Source: an uncultured Flavihumibacter sp. (GTDB lineage Bacteria; Bacteroidota; Bacteroidia; Chitinophagales; Chitinophagaceae). From it: a stretch of DNA of 64,000 bases. This document shows positions 25,035-35,105 of this stretch, in pieces (within the stretch, counting starts at the first letter, position 1; every line of letters begins with the position of its first letter). The position numbers and the translations under genes are program-made. The stretch lies in the NCBI GenBank assembly GCA_902168105.1, contig CABHOY010000055.1:124001-188000 (forward strand). Direction: 5' to 3'. The notes under the pieces were generated by a model. It made no database searches. It was not told the origin of the DNA and saw only the letters and a program-made list of their open reading frames with translations.

Positions 25035-28000
25035 ATGCTTCACGTTATGCATGTAAGAAATGCTTCCAAGAGGCTATGGTTATTCATGGCTATCATTGCC
25101 ATGCTAACCGGCGCCATTCCCGTTTTTGCCCAGGGCGGCAAGATTTCCGGTAAAGTCACAGATACGAAAGGTGAGCCGCTTCCAGGTGTGTCTGTAAAGC
25201 TGGCCGGTACGAAGACCGGTACAGTTACAGGCATCGATGGTGCTTTCGCATTAAATGCAGAAAGCGGAAAGGGCGCACTGGAGTTCAGTTTTCTGGGTTT
25301 TGAACCGCAGACTGTACCTTTCACGAACCTGAATGTCTTGAGCATTAAAATGCAACAGGCCACAGCTATCGTAGACGAAGTAGTAGTAGTCGGCGCCAGC
25401 ATGAAAAAGTCTGACCTGACAGGGGCGGTGACGACAGTAGACTCGAAAAAGTTGCTGGAACGTCCTGTTACCAACATCAACCAGGCTTTGCAGGGTAATG
25501 CTCCCGGTGTATTTGTTAGTAATGCAACCCGTCCGAGCGACGATGCAACTATCAGGATCCGTGGTGCGAATACCATTAACGCAGGTGCTACTCCAATCTA
25601 TGTAGTGGACGGTGTGATCATGGAGAACAACCAGGGTGGTTTTAATTCTGTGAACGTAAACGACGTTGCATCGATCCAGGTGTTGAAAGACGCTTCTGCT
25701 ACTGCGCTTTACGGTTCCCGTGGCGCCAACGGCGTAGTGGTGATCACTACCAAGAAAGGCCAGCGTAGGGGAGGAGACGGTCTGGTTACTTATGATAGCT
25801 GGATAGGTTCGTCTGAATTTACACGTATTCCGAAGAGGCTGAACGCCGTGCAATTGGCTGACCTGCGTATCGATGCATATGCTAACGGTTACATGCAGGA
25901 ACATCCGAACGGTAACCGTCAGGATTATATTGATAATACTATCCTGAAAACGAATATTGCTTTCTCCAATCAGGAGTTTGAGACATACAATGCGAAACAA
26001 AGCTATAACTGGCTGGACGAGGTAACCCGTACAAGTGTACAGCAGAACCATGCTGTGAGCTTTTCAGGTGGTACAGACAGAGGTGTTTTCTATCTAAGCC
26101 TGGGTTACGCGGGTAACAAAGGTGTGGTAGACAATACCAAACAAAATAAATATACTGGTCGTTTCAATGCAGAATATAATGTTAAGAAATGGCTGAAGGT
26201 AGGTACCAACACAGGCTTTACCCGTACCAACGACGACATCCCGTCTGACGATGTGTATAATAAAGCACTGAATGCGAACCCGCTGCTGAACTTCGCGCCT
26301 TACCGCGATCCAGCTACCCGCTACACTTACGACTACCTCACGCTTTACTACCGTTCACACGGAGAGCAGAACAATAATGACTACAATCCTTTCAACTCAT
26401 TGTTCGTTCAGCGTGACCGCTCACGTAATCGTGTAACTTCTTCTAACTATATTGACATCAATCCTATCAAAGGCCTGAATTTCCGTTCCAGCTATTCACT
26501 GGACTACGGTACACAGGAGTGGTTCGAGTTTACACCACATAACATCCAGGAAGCTATCCGTCACAATAGTGGCGATGCCCGCGCTAAACACGAAAGATGG
26601 GCAGATACTTACTGGCAGTGGGATAACACCCTGACCTATAACACCATGTTCGGCAGCGATCATAAACTGACTGCCTTAGTGGGAACCAGTTCCAGCAAAC
26701 GTACCTCAAACTATACCAAAGCACAGGGCGATCGTTTTGCAAGTGATGATCTGTCTTACTATGACCTGGGTGGTGCTGCCGCTCTGGAAAAAGGTGTGCT
26801 GGGCTCAGACTTCTATGCGTACTCACTGGCGTCCGTACTGGGTCGTGTGAACTATAGCTACAAAGACAGATACCATTTAACGGCTACTGCCCGTTACGAC
26901 GGTTCTTCCCGTTTCGCCGAAGGTAATCGCTGGGGTATATTCCCGTCAGTATCCGCAGCATGGGATATTAACAGGGAAGATTTCCTGAAAGATGTGACTG
27001 TGATAGACCAGTTGAAACTGCGTGTAGGTTATGGCGTTGTAGGTAACCAGGACATCATGAACTATGCGTTCCAGACCCTGTACGGTTCCAAAGTAGACAA
27101 CGGCAATGCGCTGATCTCAAATGACGGCCGTCGCGGTAACCCGAATATTACCTGGGAAAAACAGAAACAAAGCAACATCGGTATCAACGCCGGCTTGTTT
27201 AAATCAAGATTGATCATTACAGCAGACTTCTTCGATATTAATAACGATAACCTTTTGTTGGACCGTACTACAGCCACTACTGTTGGTTTCAGCAAACTGT
27301 GGGATAATATCGGCCGTGTGAACAACAAGGGCATGGAGTTCTCTGTATCAGGTGATGTTATCCAGAAGAAAGATTTCAACTGGAACGTATCAGCAAATAT
27401 CTCCTTCGATAAGAATAAGGTAACAAGACTGTATGGCGATGCGACAGAAATATATAATGTTGATCAGAACGTAATACAGCGTGAAGGGAACGTTTTCCTG
27501 GGTCAGTCACTGCATGGCATTTACACGCTGGTATCCGGTGGTGTTGCGCAGGAGTCAAACCGCAAGGATTGGGAAAAGCTGGACTTCAACGGTAAAACAG
27601 TAAGTCCGGGTGATCTTTTCGCTAAAGACATTTCTGGTCCTAAAGGTGTACCTGACGGTATTGTTAATCAGCAATATGACAGGACCGTGGTAGCGAAGAC
27701 AGATCCTAAATTCTATGGTGGTTTCGGCACTAACATTAATTATAAAGCTTTTGCACTGAATGCCAATTTCACATACTCTTACGGCGCTAAAAAGATCAGC
27801 AGCTATTATGAAGGACTGATCAACAGTGTTGGTGAAGGCATGGCTACTGTGGATCTGCTGAACCGTTGGACACCTGAACATACCAATACTGATATTCCGC
27901 GTGTGATCGCGAACACCAGCAATTATAACCGTTTCAATCCATCCGAATCAGACTACGCCATCCAGAATGCATCTTTCCTGCGTTTGTCAGCATTAACGCT

Positions 28001-28178
28001 GTCTTACAATCTGCCGGGAAAACTGCTGAGTTCCTGGAAACTGAACAACCTGCGCCTGTACGCAACCGGCTCTAACCTGTTCTGTGTTACCAAGTATAAA
28101 GGAATGGACCCGGAAACCGGCGACTACGGTTATCCTCCGATAAAAATGTATGTTTTTGGATTGAATGTAGGTTTCTAA
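25035..28178 (+). CDS. SusC/RagA-family TonB-linked outer membrane transporter (locus 2)
   Basis: A 1047-residue protein counted from the ATG at 25035; the frame is open upstream to a GTG at 24912 but that stretch does not look like a signal peptide. After the signal sequence (LWLFMAIIAMLTGAIPVFAQ) comes the carboxypeptidase-regulatory-like domain (GKVTDTKGEPLPGVSVKLAG). The VVVVGASMKKSDLTGAVTTV box, the plug (IQVLKDASATALYGSRGANG) and the barrel ending NVGF follow. There is no STN domain, unlike the locus 1 SusC, in keeping with the absence of a sigma/FecR pair. The linked enzymes suggest alpha-galactoside import. Confidence 0.95.
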   Translation: MLHVMHVRNASKRLWLFMAIIAMLTGAIPVFAQGGKISGKVTDTKGEPLPGVSVKLAGTKTGTVTGIDGAFALNAESGKGALEFSFLGFEPQTVPFTNLNVLSIKMQQATAIVDEVVVVGASMKKSDLTGAVTTVDSKKLLERPVTNINQALQGNAPGVFVSNATRPSDDATIRIRGANTINAGATPIYVVDGVIMENNQGGFNSVNVNDVASIQVLKDASATALYGSRGANGVVVITTKKGQRRGGDGLVTYDSWIGSSEFTRIPKRLNAVQLADLRIDAYANGYMQEHPNGNRQDYIDNTILKTNIAFSNQEFETYNAKQSYNWLDEVTRTSVQQNHAVSFSGGTDRGVFYLSLGYAGNKGVVDNTKQNKYTGRFNAEYNVKKWLKVGTNTGFTRTNDDIPSDDVYNKALNANPLLNFAPYRDPATRYTYDYLTLYYRSHGEQNNNDYNPFNSLFVQRDRSRNRVTSSNYIDINPIKGLNFRSSYSLDYGTQEWFEFTPHNIQEAIRHNSGDARAKHERWADTYWQWDNTLTYNTMFGSDHKLTALVGTSSSKRTSNYTKAQGDRFASDDLSYYDLGGAAALEKGVLGSDFYAYSLASVLGRVNYSYKDRYHLTATARYDGSSRFAEGNRWGIFPSVSAAWDINREDFLKDVTVIDQLKLRVGYGVVGNQDIMNYAFQTLYGSKVDNGNALISNDGRRGNPNITWEKQKQSNIGINAGLFKSRLIITADFFDINNDNLLLDRTTATTVGFSKLWDNIGRVNNKGMEFSVSGDVIQKKDFNWNVSANISFDKNKVTRLYGDATEIYNVDQNVIQREGNVFLGQSLHGIYTLVSGGVAQESNRKDWEKLDFNGKTVSPGDLFAKDISGPKGVPDGIVNQQYDRTVVAKTDPKFYGGFGTNINYKAFALNANFTYSYGAKKISSYYEGLINSVGEGMATVDLLNRWTPEHTNTDIPRVIANTSNYNRFNPSESDYAIQNASFLRLSALTLSYNLPGKLLSSWKLNNLRLYATGSNLFCVTKYKGMDPETGDYGYPPIKMYVFGLNVGF

Positions 28179-28198
28179 ACTTCAACTGCTAGATTATT

Positions 28199-29764
28199 AT
28201 GAAACGCAATATAACATCATTGGCTTTGGCAGCGGGATTCATCATGTACTCCGCTTCCTGTAACAAATTCCTCGACGAGAAGAGTTTAACCAAGCTAGAT
28301 CAAAACCAGGTATACGCTGATGTAAACCTGGTGGAAACCAGTCTCAAAGGAGCTTACGCTAACTGGAAAGGTTTCCGTACAGATGAACAAGGCCTCATCA
28401 CGATGATGGGGACCGACGAAGTGCAACAGGGTGCTTACCAGGTTAAGAGCGATCCGGGCAAAGCTGGTCTTGATCGTTTCGATGCTAACCTGAACTCAAC
28501 GCAAACCCACCTGACCAATCAGTGGAATATCCGCTGGCCGGTTGTAAATGAAGCTGCCAGGATCGTTGCAGGTCTTACTTTAACAGAAGTAGAACCGGGA
28601 TCCCGTGAAGCCAAATTATTGGGTGAAGCTTCTTTCATACGCGGTTTCCTGGATTTCGAAATGGCGATGTACTGGGGTGAAATTCCTATCCGCGATGTGG
28701 CACACGAAGCTGAATTAGGTTACCGCCGTCAGCCGCTGAAAGATGTGTGGGCTTTCATTATCGCAGACTTGCAACGTGCTGCTGATAATTGTCCTGACAA
28801 GAATGATCCGGGACGTGCTACTTCTGGCGCTGCATGGGCAATGCTGGGTAAGGCTTATATGTCTGCGCCTGAAGTTACAGGCCTGCGTGACTTTGCAAAA
28901 GCTGCTGCATGTTTTGAGAAAATGATAGGCACTTATTCGCTGGTACCTTACAAAGACCTGTGGGATTATACTAAGCCTAATACAGCAGAAGCTATCCTGG
29001 AATTCCAGTTCAGCCCTGTTTATCCCAACAATAATAAAATTGAGTTCCAGATAGGTTCCCGTGCAGTACAGAACTTCTTTGGCGACGGTTGCTTTTATTC
29101 CGGTTACGATAAGATCGTGCCTACCAAGTATGCTTACTCTACTGTTGCAGACGGTGGTGTATGGGAAGATGGCGACCTGCGTAAAGAGGAAAGTATCCGC
29201 TATGATTTCACTTATTATGGTGAAGTACCAACGCTGGACCCTGTTAAATGGGAAGACCTGGGAGACGATCATGACGAGCTGAAGCCGCATATAAAGAAGT
29301 ATGAGGACTTCCGTACAGACAAACACACAGAGAATAATTACAACAACATGTGGTATTCCGGTAAAAACATTCCGGTGCTGCGTCTGGGAGATATCAAACT
29401 TTGCTACGCCGAGTGCCTGAACGAAATGGGCCGTGGTGCTGATGCCGTAAACGTGGTGAATGAGGTGCGTACACGTGCCTGGGGTGGTAACCTGCCACAG
29501 GATAAAAAATGGCAGGCTATGTCGCAGGACGCTTTCCGTACTGCTATCATGGATGAGCGTATCAGGGAGCTCTTTGCTGAAAATTGGCGCCGTATTGACC
29601 TGATCCGTACTGGTAAATTTGTTGATCTGGTAAAGGCCCGTAACGAATGGACCAAGCGGGTGGGAAAGATACAGGGCTATCATACCTTGTATCCTATTCC
29701 GGATGCGGAAATTAAGTTGAACGATGACATTGCGCCTTCGGACCAGAATCCGGGCTATAATTAA
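28199..29764 (+). CDS. SusD/RagB-family glycan-binding lipoprotein (locus 2)
   Basis: A 521-residue lipoprotein with signal LALAAGFIMYSASC and mature start NKFLDEKSLTKLDQ. SusD landmarks are LGEASFIRGFLDFEMAMYWG (about residues 140-160), RATSGAAWAMLGKAYM, and the C-terminal IMDERIRELFAENWRRIDLI with HTLYPIPDAEIKLN and the NPGYN ending. It starts 20 nt after susC. It should form the surface-exposed lid of the SusCD importer and bind the target glycan. Confidence 0.94.
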   Translation: MKRNITSLALAAGFIMYSASCNKFLDEKSLTKLDQNQVYADVNLVETSLKGAYANWKGFRTDEQGLITMMGTDEVQQGAYQVKSDPGKAGLDRFDANLNSTQTHLTNQWNIRWPVVNEAARIVAGLTLTEVEPGSREAKLLGEASFIRGFLDFEMAMYWGEIPIRDVAHEAELGYRRQPLKDVWAFIIADLQRAADNCPDKNDPGRATSGAAWAMLGKAYMSAPEVTGLRDFAKAAACFEKMIGTYSLVPYKDLWDYTKPNTAEAILEFQFSPVYPNNNKIEFQIGSRAVQNFFGDGCFYSGYDKIVPTKYAYSTVADGGVWEDGDLRKEESIRYDFTYYGEVPTLDPVKWEDLGDDHDELKPHIKKYEDFRTDKHTENNYNNMWYSGKNIPVLRLGDIKLCYAECLNEMGRGADAVNVVNEVRTRAWGGNLPQDKKWQAMSQDAFRTAIMDERIRELFAENWRRIDLIRTGKFVDLVKARNEWTKRVGKIQGYHTLYPIPDAEIKLNDDIAPSDQNPGYN

Positions 29765-29782
29765 TAGTCACCTTTAAACGAG

Positions 29783-29817
29783 GCAGGTCCGCTGATTACA
29801 GGCAGTGGACCTGCTTT
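29783..29817 (+). terminator. Intercistronic stem-loop after susD (locus 2)
   Basis: GCAGGTCC (29783-29790) pairs with GGACCTGC (29807-29814) and is followed by TTTT. It lies between the susD stop and the next ATG at 29828, in the same place as the hairpin in locus 1. It probably attenuates transcription of the enzyme genes or protects the 3' end of the susCD message. Confidence 0.65.
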
Positions 29818-29827
29818 TATCATTATT

Positions 29828-31831
29828 ATGAGGAAGATATTTCGACTTGCCCCGCACATGCTCTTAGCGGTGGCCACGCTCTTATGGATGCGCGTAGCTC
29901 ATGCTGCTACGCCGTCAGACTGGAAAATTGTATACGACAAGACAAGTAAAACTTTACGCCTTACGAGGCCCGCAGGGAATGTGAACGTTCAGCTGTATGC
30001 TTCCTACAAATGGAATGGCCGGCTGATCACCACAAAAGATTATGCCCGTGGTGTGCTGACTGTAAGATCAGTGAACGATGCATTTGGCAAAGGCTCGCTG
30101 CTGCAGGTAACTTATCGCGATGGTAAACTACCTACACTGGTGCAGTCTTTCTACCAGTACACCGGCAAAGACTATCTGCTCACAGATTTTACGCTGGAAG
30201 CAGCTTCCGGCAATGTTGCGTCTAACTACATGGCGCCTGTGAATCTAAATGATATGACACAGGTGCTTGGTAAGGGGAATAACCGGGCTTTGTTCGTACC
30301 ATTTGACAATGACAAATGGATCCGTTTCCAGTCTCACCCGCTGGATTTTGCTACACTTACCAGTTATGAAACAACAGCGGTTTTCAACGGTGATACACGC
30401 AAAGGCCTGGTGGTAGGATCGGTAGAGCATGACTTCTGGAAGTCGGCTGTGATCATGAATAAGGCAGAAAATGGCAATACATATACACTGACATGTTATG
30501 GTGGCGCTGCTGATTCAACTACCCGCGATCTTTTGCCTCATGGGGCGAAGGAAGGACAGGTGATCAAATCGCCCAAAGTAATGTTAGGTGTATTTAATGA
30601 CTGGAGAACAGGTATGGACGCATATGGCGCGGCGAATGCGACAATTGCCCCTCCTAAAGCATGGAAAAAGGCTATGCCTGTAGGATGGAACAGCTGGGGT
30701 GTATTGCAGTTCAAGATCAGTTATGAGAAGGCGTTGGAAGTGTCCGATTTCTTCCATGAAAACCTGCAGCCGAATCATTTTGTAAATAGTGACGGGGAAT
30801 TAGTGATCGGCCTGGATTCTGGTTGGGACCGTTTTACAGAAGAGCAGTTAAAGGACTTTGTAAAGCATTGTAAGGCGAACGGTCAGATGGCAGGTATTTA
30901 CTGGACGCCTTTTACTGATTGGGGTAAAAATCCGGACAGGAATATTAAGGAAGCGCCGGAGTATAAATTCAAAGATGTCTATCTGTATGCACATGGTCAG
31001 CCGCAGGACCTGGACGGAGCTTATGCTATCGATCCGACCCATCCGGCCATTGAGCAACGTATGCAGAAAGTAGCAGACCTTTTTCATCGTTGTGGGTTTC
31101 AATATGTTAAGGTTGACTTCATGGCTCATGGCGCTATAAATGCCGATAAATGGTACGATCCAAAAGTGAAGTCTGGTATAGCTGCTTATAATTATGGCAT
31201 GCAATTACTTGACAAATACTTCGGGGATATGTATATTAACCTTTCGATTGCTCCAATATTCCCTGCTCAATACGCCCAATCACGTCGTATAGCCTGCGAC
31301 GCCTGGAATAAGATCAAGGATACGGAATATACACTGAACGCGGTTTCCTATGGCTGGTGGATCAACAAGATCTATACGTTCAATGATGCCGACCATGTGG
31401 TGCTGCAGGAGGCATCGGAAGGAGAGAACAGGGCCCGTGTAACGTCCGCCGTTATTACCGGTCTGTATATATCCGGAGACGATTTCAGCAAAGGTGGTAG
31501 TGATGAAGGTAAGAAGAAGGCAATGGAGTTTTTAACAAATGCCGAAGTGAATCGTTCCGTTACAGGACATGGTTTCCGTCCGGTAGAAGGAACAGGTGCA
31601 CGTTCAGAAGATCAATTCATGTACACAGATGCCAGCGGTGATGTATACTATGCCGTTTTCAACTACACAGAGAACGCCCGTACCATACAGATCCCATTTG
31701 AGAGACTGGGAATTGAGCGTAATAAGTATCACAGTTCGCTGCGTGACCTCTGGGCACATACCGATCTTAACATCGGTGATCCCATTATTGTTCCGGCGAA
31801 GGATGTCCGTTTTTTGAAATTATCAAAATAA
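29828..31831 (+). CDS. Secreted clan GH-D glycoside hydrolase, alpha-galactosidase-like (GH27/GH36 type)
   Basis: A 667-residue protein with a signal peptide (LAVATLLWMRVAHA). An N-terminal beta-sandwich (to about residue 275) precedes a TIM barrel that begins KKAMPVGWNSWGVLQFKISY, the opening typical of clan GH-D. The likely nucleophile is the Asp of QYVKVDFMAHG (about 430) and the acid/base the Asp of RRIACDAWNK (about 493). A C-terminal beta domain ends VPAKDVRFLKLSK. The family is close to GH27/GH36 but the exact one is uncertain. It lies in the operon between susD and a second galactosidase, so it probably attacks a different linkage of the same glycan. Confidence 0.8.
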   Translation: MRKIFRLAPHMLLAVATLLWMRVAHAATPSDWKIVYDKTSKTLRLTRPAGNVNVQLYASYKWNGRLITTKDYARGVLTVRSVNDAFGKGSLLQVTYRDGKLPTLVQSFYQYTGKDYLLTDFTLEAASGNVASNYMAPVNLNDMTQVLGKGNNRALFVPFDNDKWIRFQSHPLDFATLTSYETTAVFNGDTRKGLVVGSVEHDFWKSAVIMNKAENGNTYTLTCYGGAADSTTRDLLPHGAKEGQVIKSPKVMLGVFNDWRTGMDAYGAANATIAPPKAWKKAMPVGWNSWGVLQFKISYEKALEVSDFFHENLQPNHFVNSDGELVIGLDSGWDRFTEEQLKDFVKHCKANGQMAGIYWTPFTDWGKNPDRNIKEAPEYKFKDVYLYAHGQPQDLDGAYAIDPTHPAIEQRMQKVADLFHRCGFQYVKVDFMAHGAINADKWYDPKVKSGIAAYNYGMQLLDKYFGDMYINLSIAPIFPAQYAQSRRIACDAWNKIKDTEYTLNAVSYGWWINKIYTFNDADHVVLQEASEGENRARVTSAVITGLYISGDDFSKGGSDEGKKKAMEFLTNAEVNRSVTGHGFRPVEGTGARSEDQFMYTDASGDVYYAVFNYTENARTIQIPFERLGIERNKYHSSLRDLWAHTDLNIGDPIIVPAKDVRFLKLSK

Positions 31832-31858
31832 AATAAGCGCTACTAACAAATTGTATTC

Positions 31859-34042
31859 ATGACGAAGAAGTTATTATCCATTTTGTTTTTCCTGATTGTT
31901 GTAGTCCATACAGCAGTTAAGTCGGAAACTATTCATATAGCTACCAATGAGACGGAACTTGTTTTGCAGACGGCACAGAACGGACGGCTATTTCAACTTT
32001 ACCTGGGACCTCGTTTAGCTGCGGCAGATGATTATAATCATCTGACAGCAACAATGAAATCCAAAAGTGACGGGCAGGCATGGGAAGCGTATCCTGTATC
32101 CGGCACTGAGACTTATTTCGAACCAGCATTCGGTCTGCGTCATAATGATGGCAATATGGCCACTGTATTAACGTACGTATCGCATGATGTAAAGAAGGTA
32201 TCTGATGATGTTACAGAAACTGTCATCACGCTGAAGGACGGCTTGTACCCGGTACAGGTGAAACTGTATTACCGGACCTTTGCAAAAGACAATATCATTG
32301 AGTCCTGGTCAGAGATCAGTCACAATGAAAAGAAGGCGGTGAACATCAGTCACTATGCTTCTTCCATGCTGTACTGGAAACGTGCAAAGTATTTCCTGAC
32401 TGAGTTCAGCGGAGACTGGGCGAAGGAAGTAAATATGAACACCCAGCAGCTGAACTTCGGTAAAAAGATGATCGACTCTAAACTGGGCGCCAGGGCGAGC
32501 CTGCATGTATCTCCTTTCTTTACCGTAGGACTGGGCGATGCTCCCCGTGAAAACGACGGGCAGGTATTGATGGGGACCCTGGGCTGGACAGGTAATTTCC
32601 GTTTCACATTTGAGGTAGATAACGAGAACAACCTGCGTGTTATTTCCGGTATCAATCCTGAAGCGGCTGACTACACGCTGGAGCCTGGAAAAGTGTTTGC
32701 TACGCCAACTTTCATCTTCACGCTGAGTACTCAGGGAATGGGTAAGGGCAGCCGTGATCTGCACCGCTGGGCACGTAATTATCAGATAAAAGACGGGAAT
32801 GGCGATCGCCTTACCCTGCTCAATAACTGGGAGTCAACCGGCTTTGATTTCGATGAAAAAAAGCTGGAAGGCCTCATAGAAGAAACAAAATATCTGGGTA
32901 CAGATATGTTCCTGCTGGACGATGGCTGGTTTGGTAACAAATATCCCCGTCATAGCGATACCCAGGGACTGGGCGACTGGCAACCTACTACCAATAAACT
33001 GCCTAATGGCATACCTGCATTGGTTAAAGCGGCAAACCGTACCGGCGTGAAATTTGGTATATGGATAGAACCGGAAATGGTGAGCGCTAAAAGTGAGCTC
33101 TTTGAGAAACATCCTGACTGGGTGATCATGTTGCCTAACCGTGAGCGTTACTACTTCCGTAATCAACTGGTGCTGGACCTGAGTAACCCTGCAGTGCAGG
33201 AACACGTGTTCGGCGTAGTAGATCATCTGATGACAGAAAATCCTCAGCTGGCATACCTGAAGTGGGATTGCAACAGTCCGATCACAAACATTTATTCTCC
33301 TTATCTTAAGGACAAACAGAATAACCTGTACGTAGATTATGTACGTGGCCTGTACAAAGTGCTGGACCGTATCAAAGCGAAATATCCGAACCTGCCGATG
33401 ATGCTTTGTTCAGGTGGTGGCGGACGTACCGATTATGAAGGACTGCGTTATTTCACCGAGTTCTGGCCGAGTGATAATACAGATCCTGTAGAGCGTTTAT
33501 TCATTCAGTGGGGATATTCCCAGTTCTTCCCATCGAAGGCCATTTCTTGTCATGTGACAAGCTGGAATCACGACGCAAGTATTAAATTTAGGGTGGACGT
33601 AGCTATGCAGGGTAAGCTGGGCTTCGACATCAATGTGAAAGAACTGCGCCAGGAAGAGCAAACATTCTGTCAATCGGCCGTGGCTACGTATAATCGATTA
33701 AAAAAGATTAATTTCAGCGGCGATCAGTATAGGCTTGTTTCCCCTTATGATGGTAATCATACTGCCGTAATGTATGTGGGTGAAGGACAAAAGAACGCAG
33801 TTCTGTATGCTTATGATATATATCCCCGTTATGCTGAGAACCTGTTGCCAGTACAATGCCAGGGGCTGAACCCGGCTAAGAAGTACCGTGTGACGGAGAT
33901 CAACCTGATGCCAGGTAAAACACCGGCGGAAGCATTTAACGGTAAGGTCTATTCTGGAGAATACTTGATGAAGGTGGGCTTAGATGCGTTCACTACCGGT
34001 AAGCTGCACAGCCGTATGCTGGAGCTGCAAATGGTGGATTGA
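31859..34042 (+). CDS. GH36 alpha-galactosidase
   Basis: A 727-residue secreted enzyme (signal LSILFFLIVVVHTAVKS). The N-terminal supersandwich runs to about residue 320. The barrel has DMFLLDDGWFGNKYPRHSDT, FGIWIEPEMVSAKSELFEKH, the nucleophile Asp in AYLKWDCNSPITN (about 470), and the acid/base Asp in TEFWPSDNTDPVERL (about 539). A C-terminal beta domain ends the protein. These are the signatures of GH36, which releases terminal alpha-galactose from raffinose-type sugars and galactomannan. It is the best substrate indicator for locus 2. Confidence 0.94.
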   Translation: MTKKLLSILFFLIVVVHTAVKSETIHIATNETELVLQTAQNGRLFQLYLGPRLAAADDYNHLTATMKSKSDGQAWEAYPVSGTETYFEPAFGLRHNDGNMATVLTYVSHDVKKVSDDVTETVITLKDGLYPVQVKLYYRTFAKDNIIESWSEISHNEKKAVNISHYASSMLYWKRAKYFLTEFSGDWAKEVNMNTQQLNFGKKMIDSKLGARASLHVSPFFTVGLGDAPRENDGQVLMGTLGWTGNFRFTFEVDNENNLRVISGINPEAADYTLEPGKVFATPTFIFTLSTQGMGKGSRDLHRWARNYQIKDGNGDRLTLLNNWESTGFDFDEKKLEGLIEETKYLGTDMFLLDDGWFGNKYPRHSDTQGLGDWQPTTNKLPNGIPALVKAANRTGVKFGIWIEPEMVSAKSELFEKHPDWVIMLPNRERYYFRNQLVLDLSNPAVQEHVFGVVDHLMTENPQLAYLKWDCNSPITNIYSPYLKDKQNNLYVDYVRGLYKVLDRIKAKYPNLPMMLCSGGGGRTDYEGLRYFTEFWPSDNTDPVERLFIQWGYSQFFPSKAISCHVTSWNHDASIKFRVDVAMQGKLGFDINVKELRQEEQTFCQSAVATYNRLKKINFSGDQYRLVSPYDGNHTAVMYVGEGQKNAVLYAYDIYPRYAENLLPVQCQGLNPAKKYRVTEINLMPGKTPAEAFNGKVYSGEYLMKVGLDAFTTGKLHSRMLELQMVD

Positions 34043-34081
34043 TAAGTGTGGTGAATAAAAAAGAATAAATTACATGTAGTA

Positions 34082-35101
34082 ATGAGTACAGTTTTCGGAA
34101 AGATCCAGGAGTTGGATGAGATACCTTCTTATTCCAAACACGAGCGGTTCGTGGAGGGTATTATCAATGCCATTAACGAGAAGATCATCAGCATAGGAGA
34201 TCCTTTGCCTTCTGTGAATGCGATGATCTCCGGCCTGGGATATGCCCGGGAAACTGTAGTCAAAGGCTATCGTGAACTGCAAAGCCGTGGTCTTATTGAA
34301 TCGAAGAACCGTCTGGGTTACTTTGTTTCAGACGACAATACACAGCAATCGCTCAAGGTGGCGTTGCTCATGTATACGATCGATACTTTCCAGGAACAGT
34401 TTTATCGCAGCTTCCGTAACGGACTGGGTGAGAATGTACTCCTGGACGTATTTTTCCATCACGGTAACATAGAGGTATTTGAAACCGTTTTTTCAATGGT
34501 GAAGAATCGCCACTATGGCATGTATGCTATTTCTCCAATTCACCATCCGCGTACGAGGGAACTGCTGAACACCATCCCCCGTCAGAAACTATTGATATTT
34601 GACCGTTATGAGCCACTGGAAGGAGATTTTAATTATGTAGTGCAGGAATTTGAGAAGTCATCGTATGCTATTTTTGAGCAACTGAAGGATGTGATCATGA
34701 GGTTTGATAAAATGTTGTTCTTTCACAATCCTGACTCGCTGTTCCCGCCCGAAATAGTTCGTTCCTTCCAGCGGTTTATTCATGACAATAATATAGAAGG
34801 TAAAGTGCTGCGTGAGTACGAACCCGGATCTGTGGAAAAGGGCGTCGTATACTATATTAATGATAATGCGGAATTGTGGAGCCTTTTACGGGACTGTACC
34901 GCAAAAAAGATAAAGCCGGGTAAAGATATCGGTATCCTCTCCCATAATGACGAGCCGGTAAAAGAGCTTGTTGGAAACGGTATCACTACTTATTCCGTTA
35001 GTTTTAATGATATGGGTACACGAGCTGCCGAAGCAGTACTGAGCCGGGAACCGGTACATGAGGTAATGCCCACGAAACTGATCAGACGCAATTCACTTTG
35101 A
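34082..35101 (+). CDS. GntR-type transcriptional regulator with sugar-binding-like sensor domain
   Basis: A 339-residue protein. A winged helix covers residues about 15-75: VEGIINAINEKIISIGDPLP, then INAMISGLGYARETVVKGYR and ELQSRGLIESKNRLGYFVS. The rest (VALLMYTIDTFQEQFYRSF onward) is a two-lobed LacI/periplasmic-binding-protein-like sensor, as in AraR-type hybrids. It is embedded in the locus after the two galactosidases and four nt before the symporter gene. It is therefore inferred to sense the released sugar in the cytoplasm and control this operon. The effector is not known. Confidence 0.86.
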   Translation: MSTVFGKIQELDEIPSYSKHERFVEGIINAINEKIISIGDPLPSVNAMISGLGYARETVVKGYRELQSRGLIESKNRLGYFVSDDNTQQSLKVALLMYTIDTFQEQFYRSFRNGLGENVLLDVFFHHGNIEVFETVFSMVKNRHYGMYAISPIHHPRTRELLNTIPRQKLLIFDRYEPLEGDFNYVVQEFEKSSYAIFEQLKDVIMRFDKMLFFHNPDSLFPPEIVRSFQRFIHDNNIEGKVLREYEPGSVEKGVVYYINDNAELWSLLRDCTAKKIKPGKDIGILSHNDEPVKELVGNGITTYSVSFNDMGTRAAEAVLSREPVHEVMPTKLIRRNSL

Positions 35102-35105
35102 TCTC

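Noticed and set aside
25251..26051. Minus-strand open frame (266 codons)
   Set aside because: Shadow of the locus 2 susC gene; composition atypical of a real protein.
28715..29683. Long minus-strand open frame (322 codons)
   Set aside because: Antisense to the locus 2 susD gene, which has clear family motifs; no start signal or domain.
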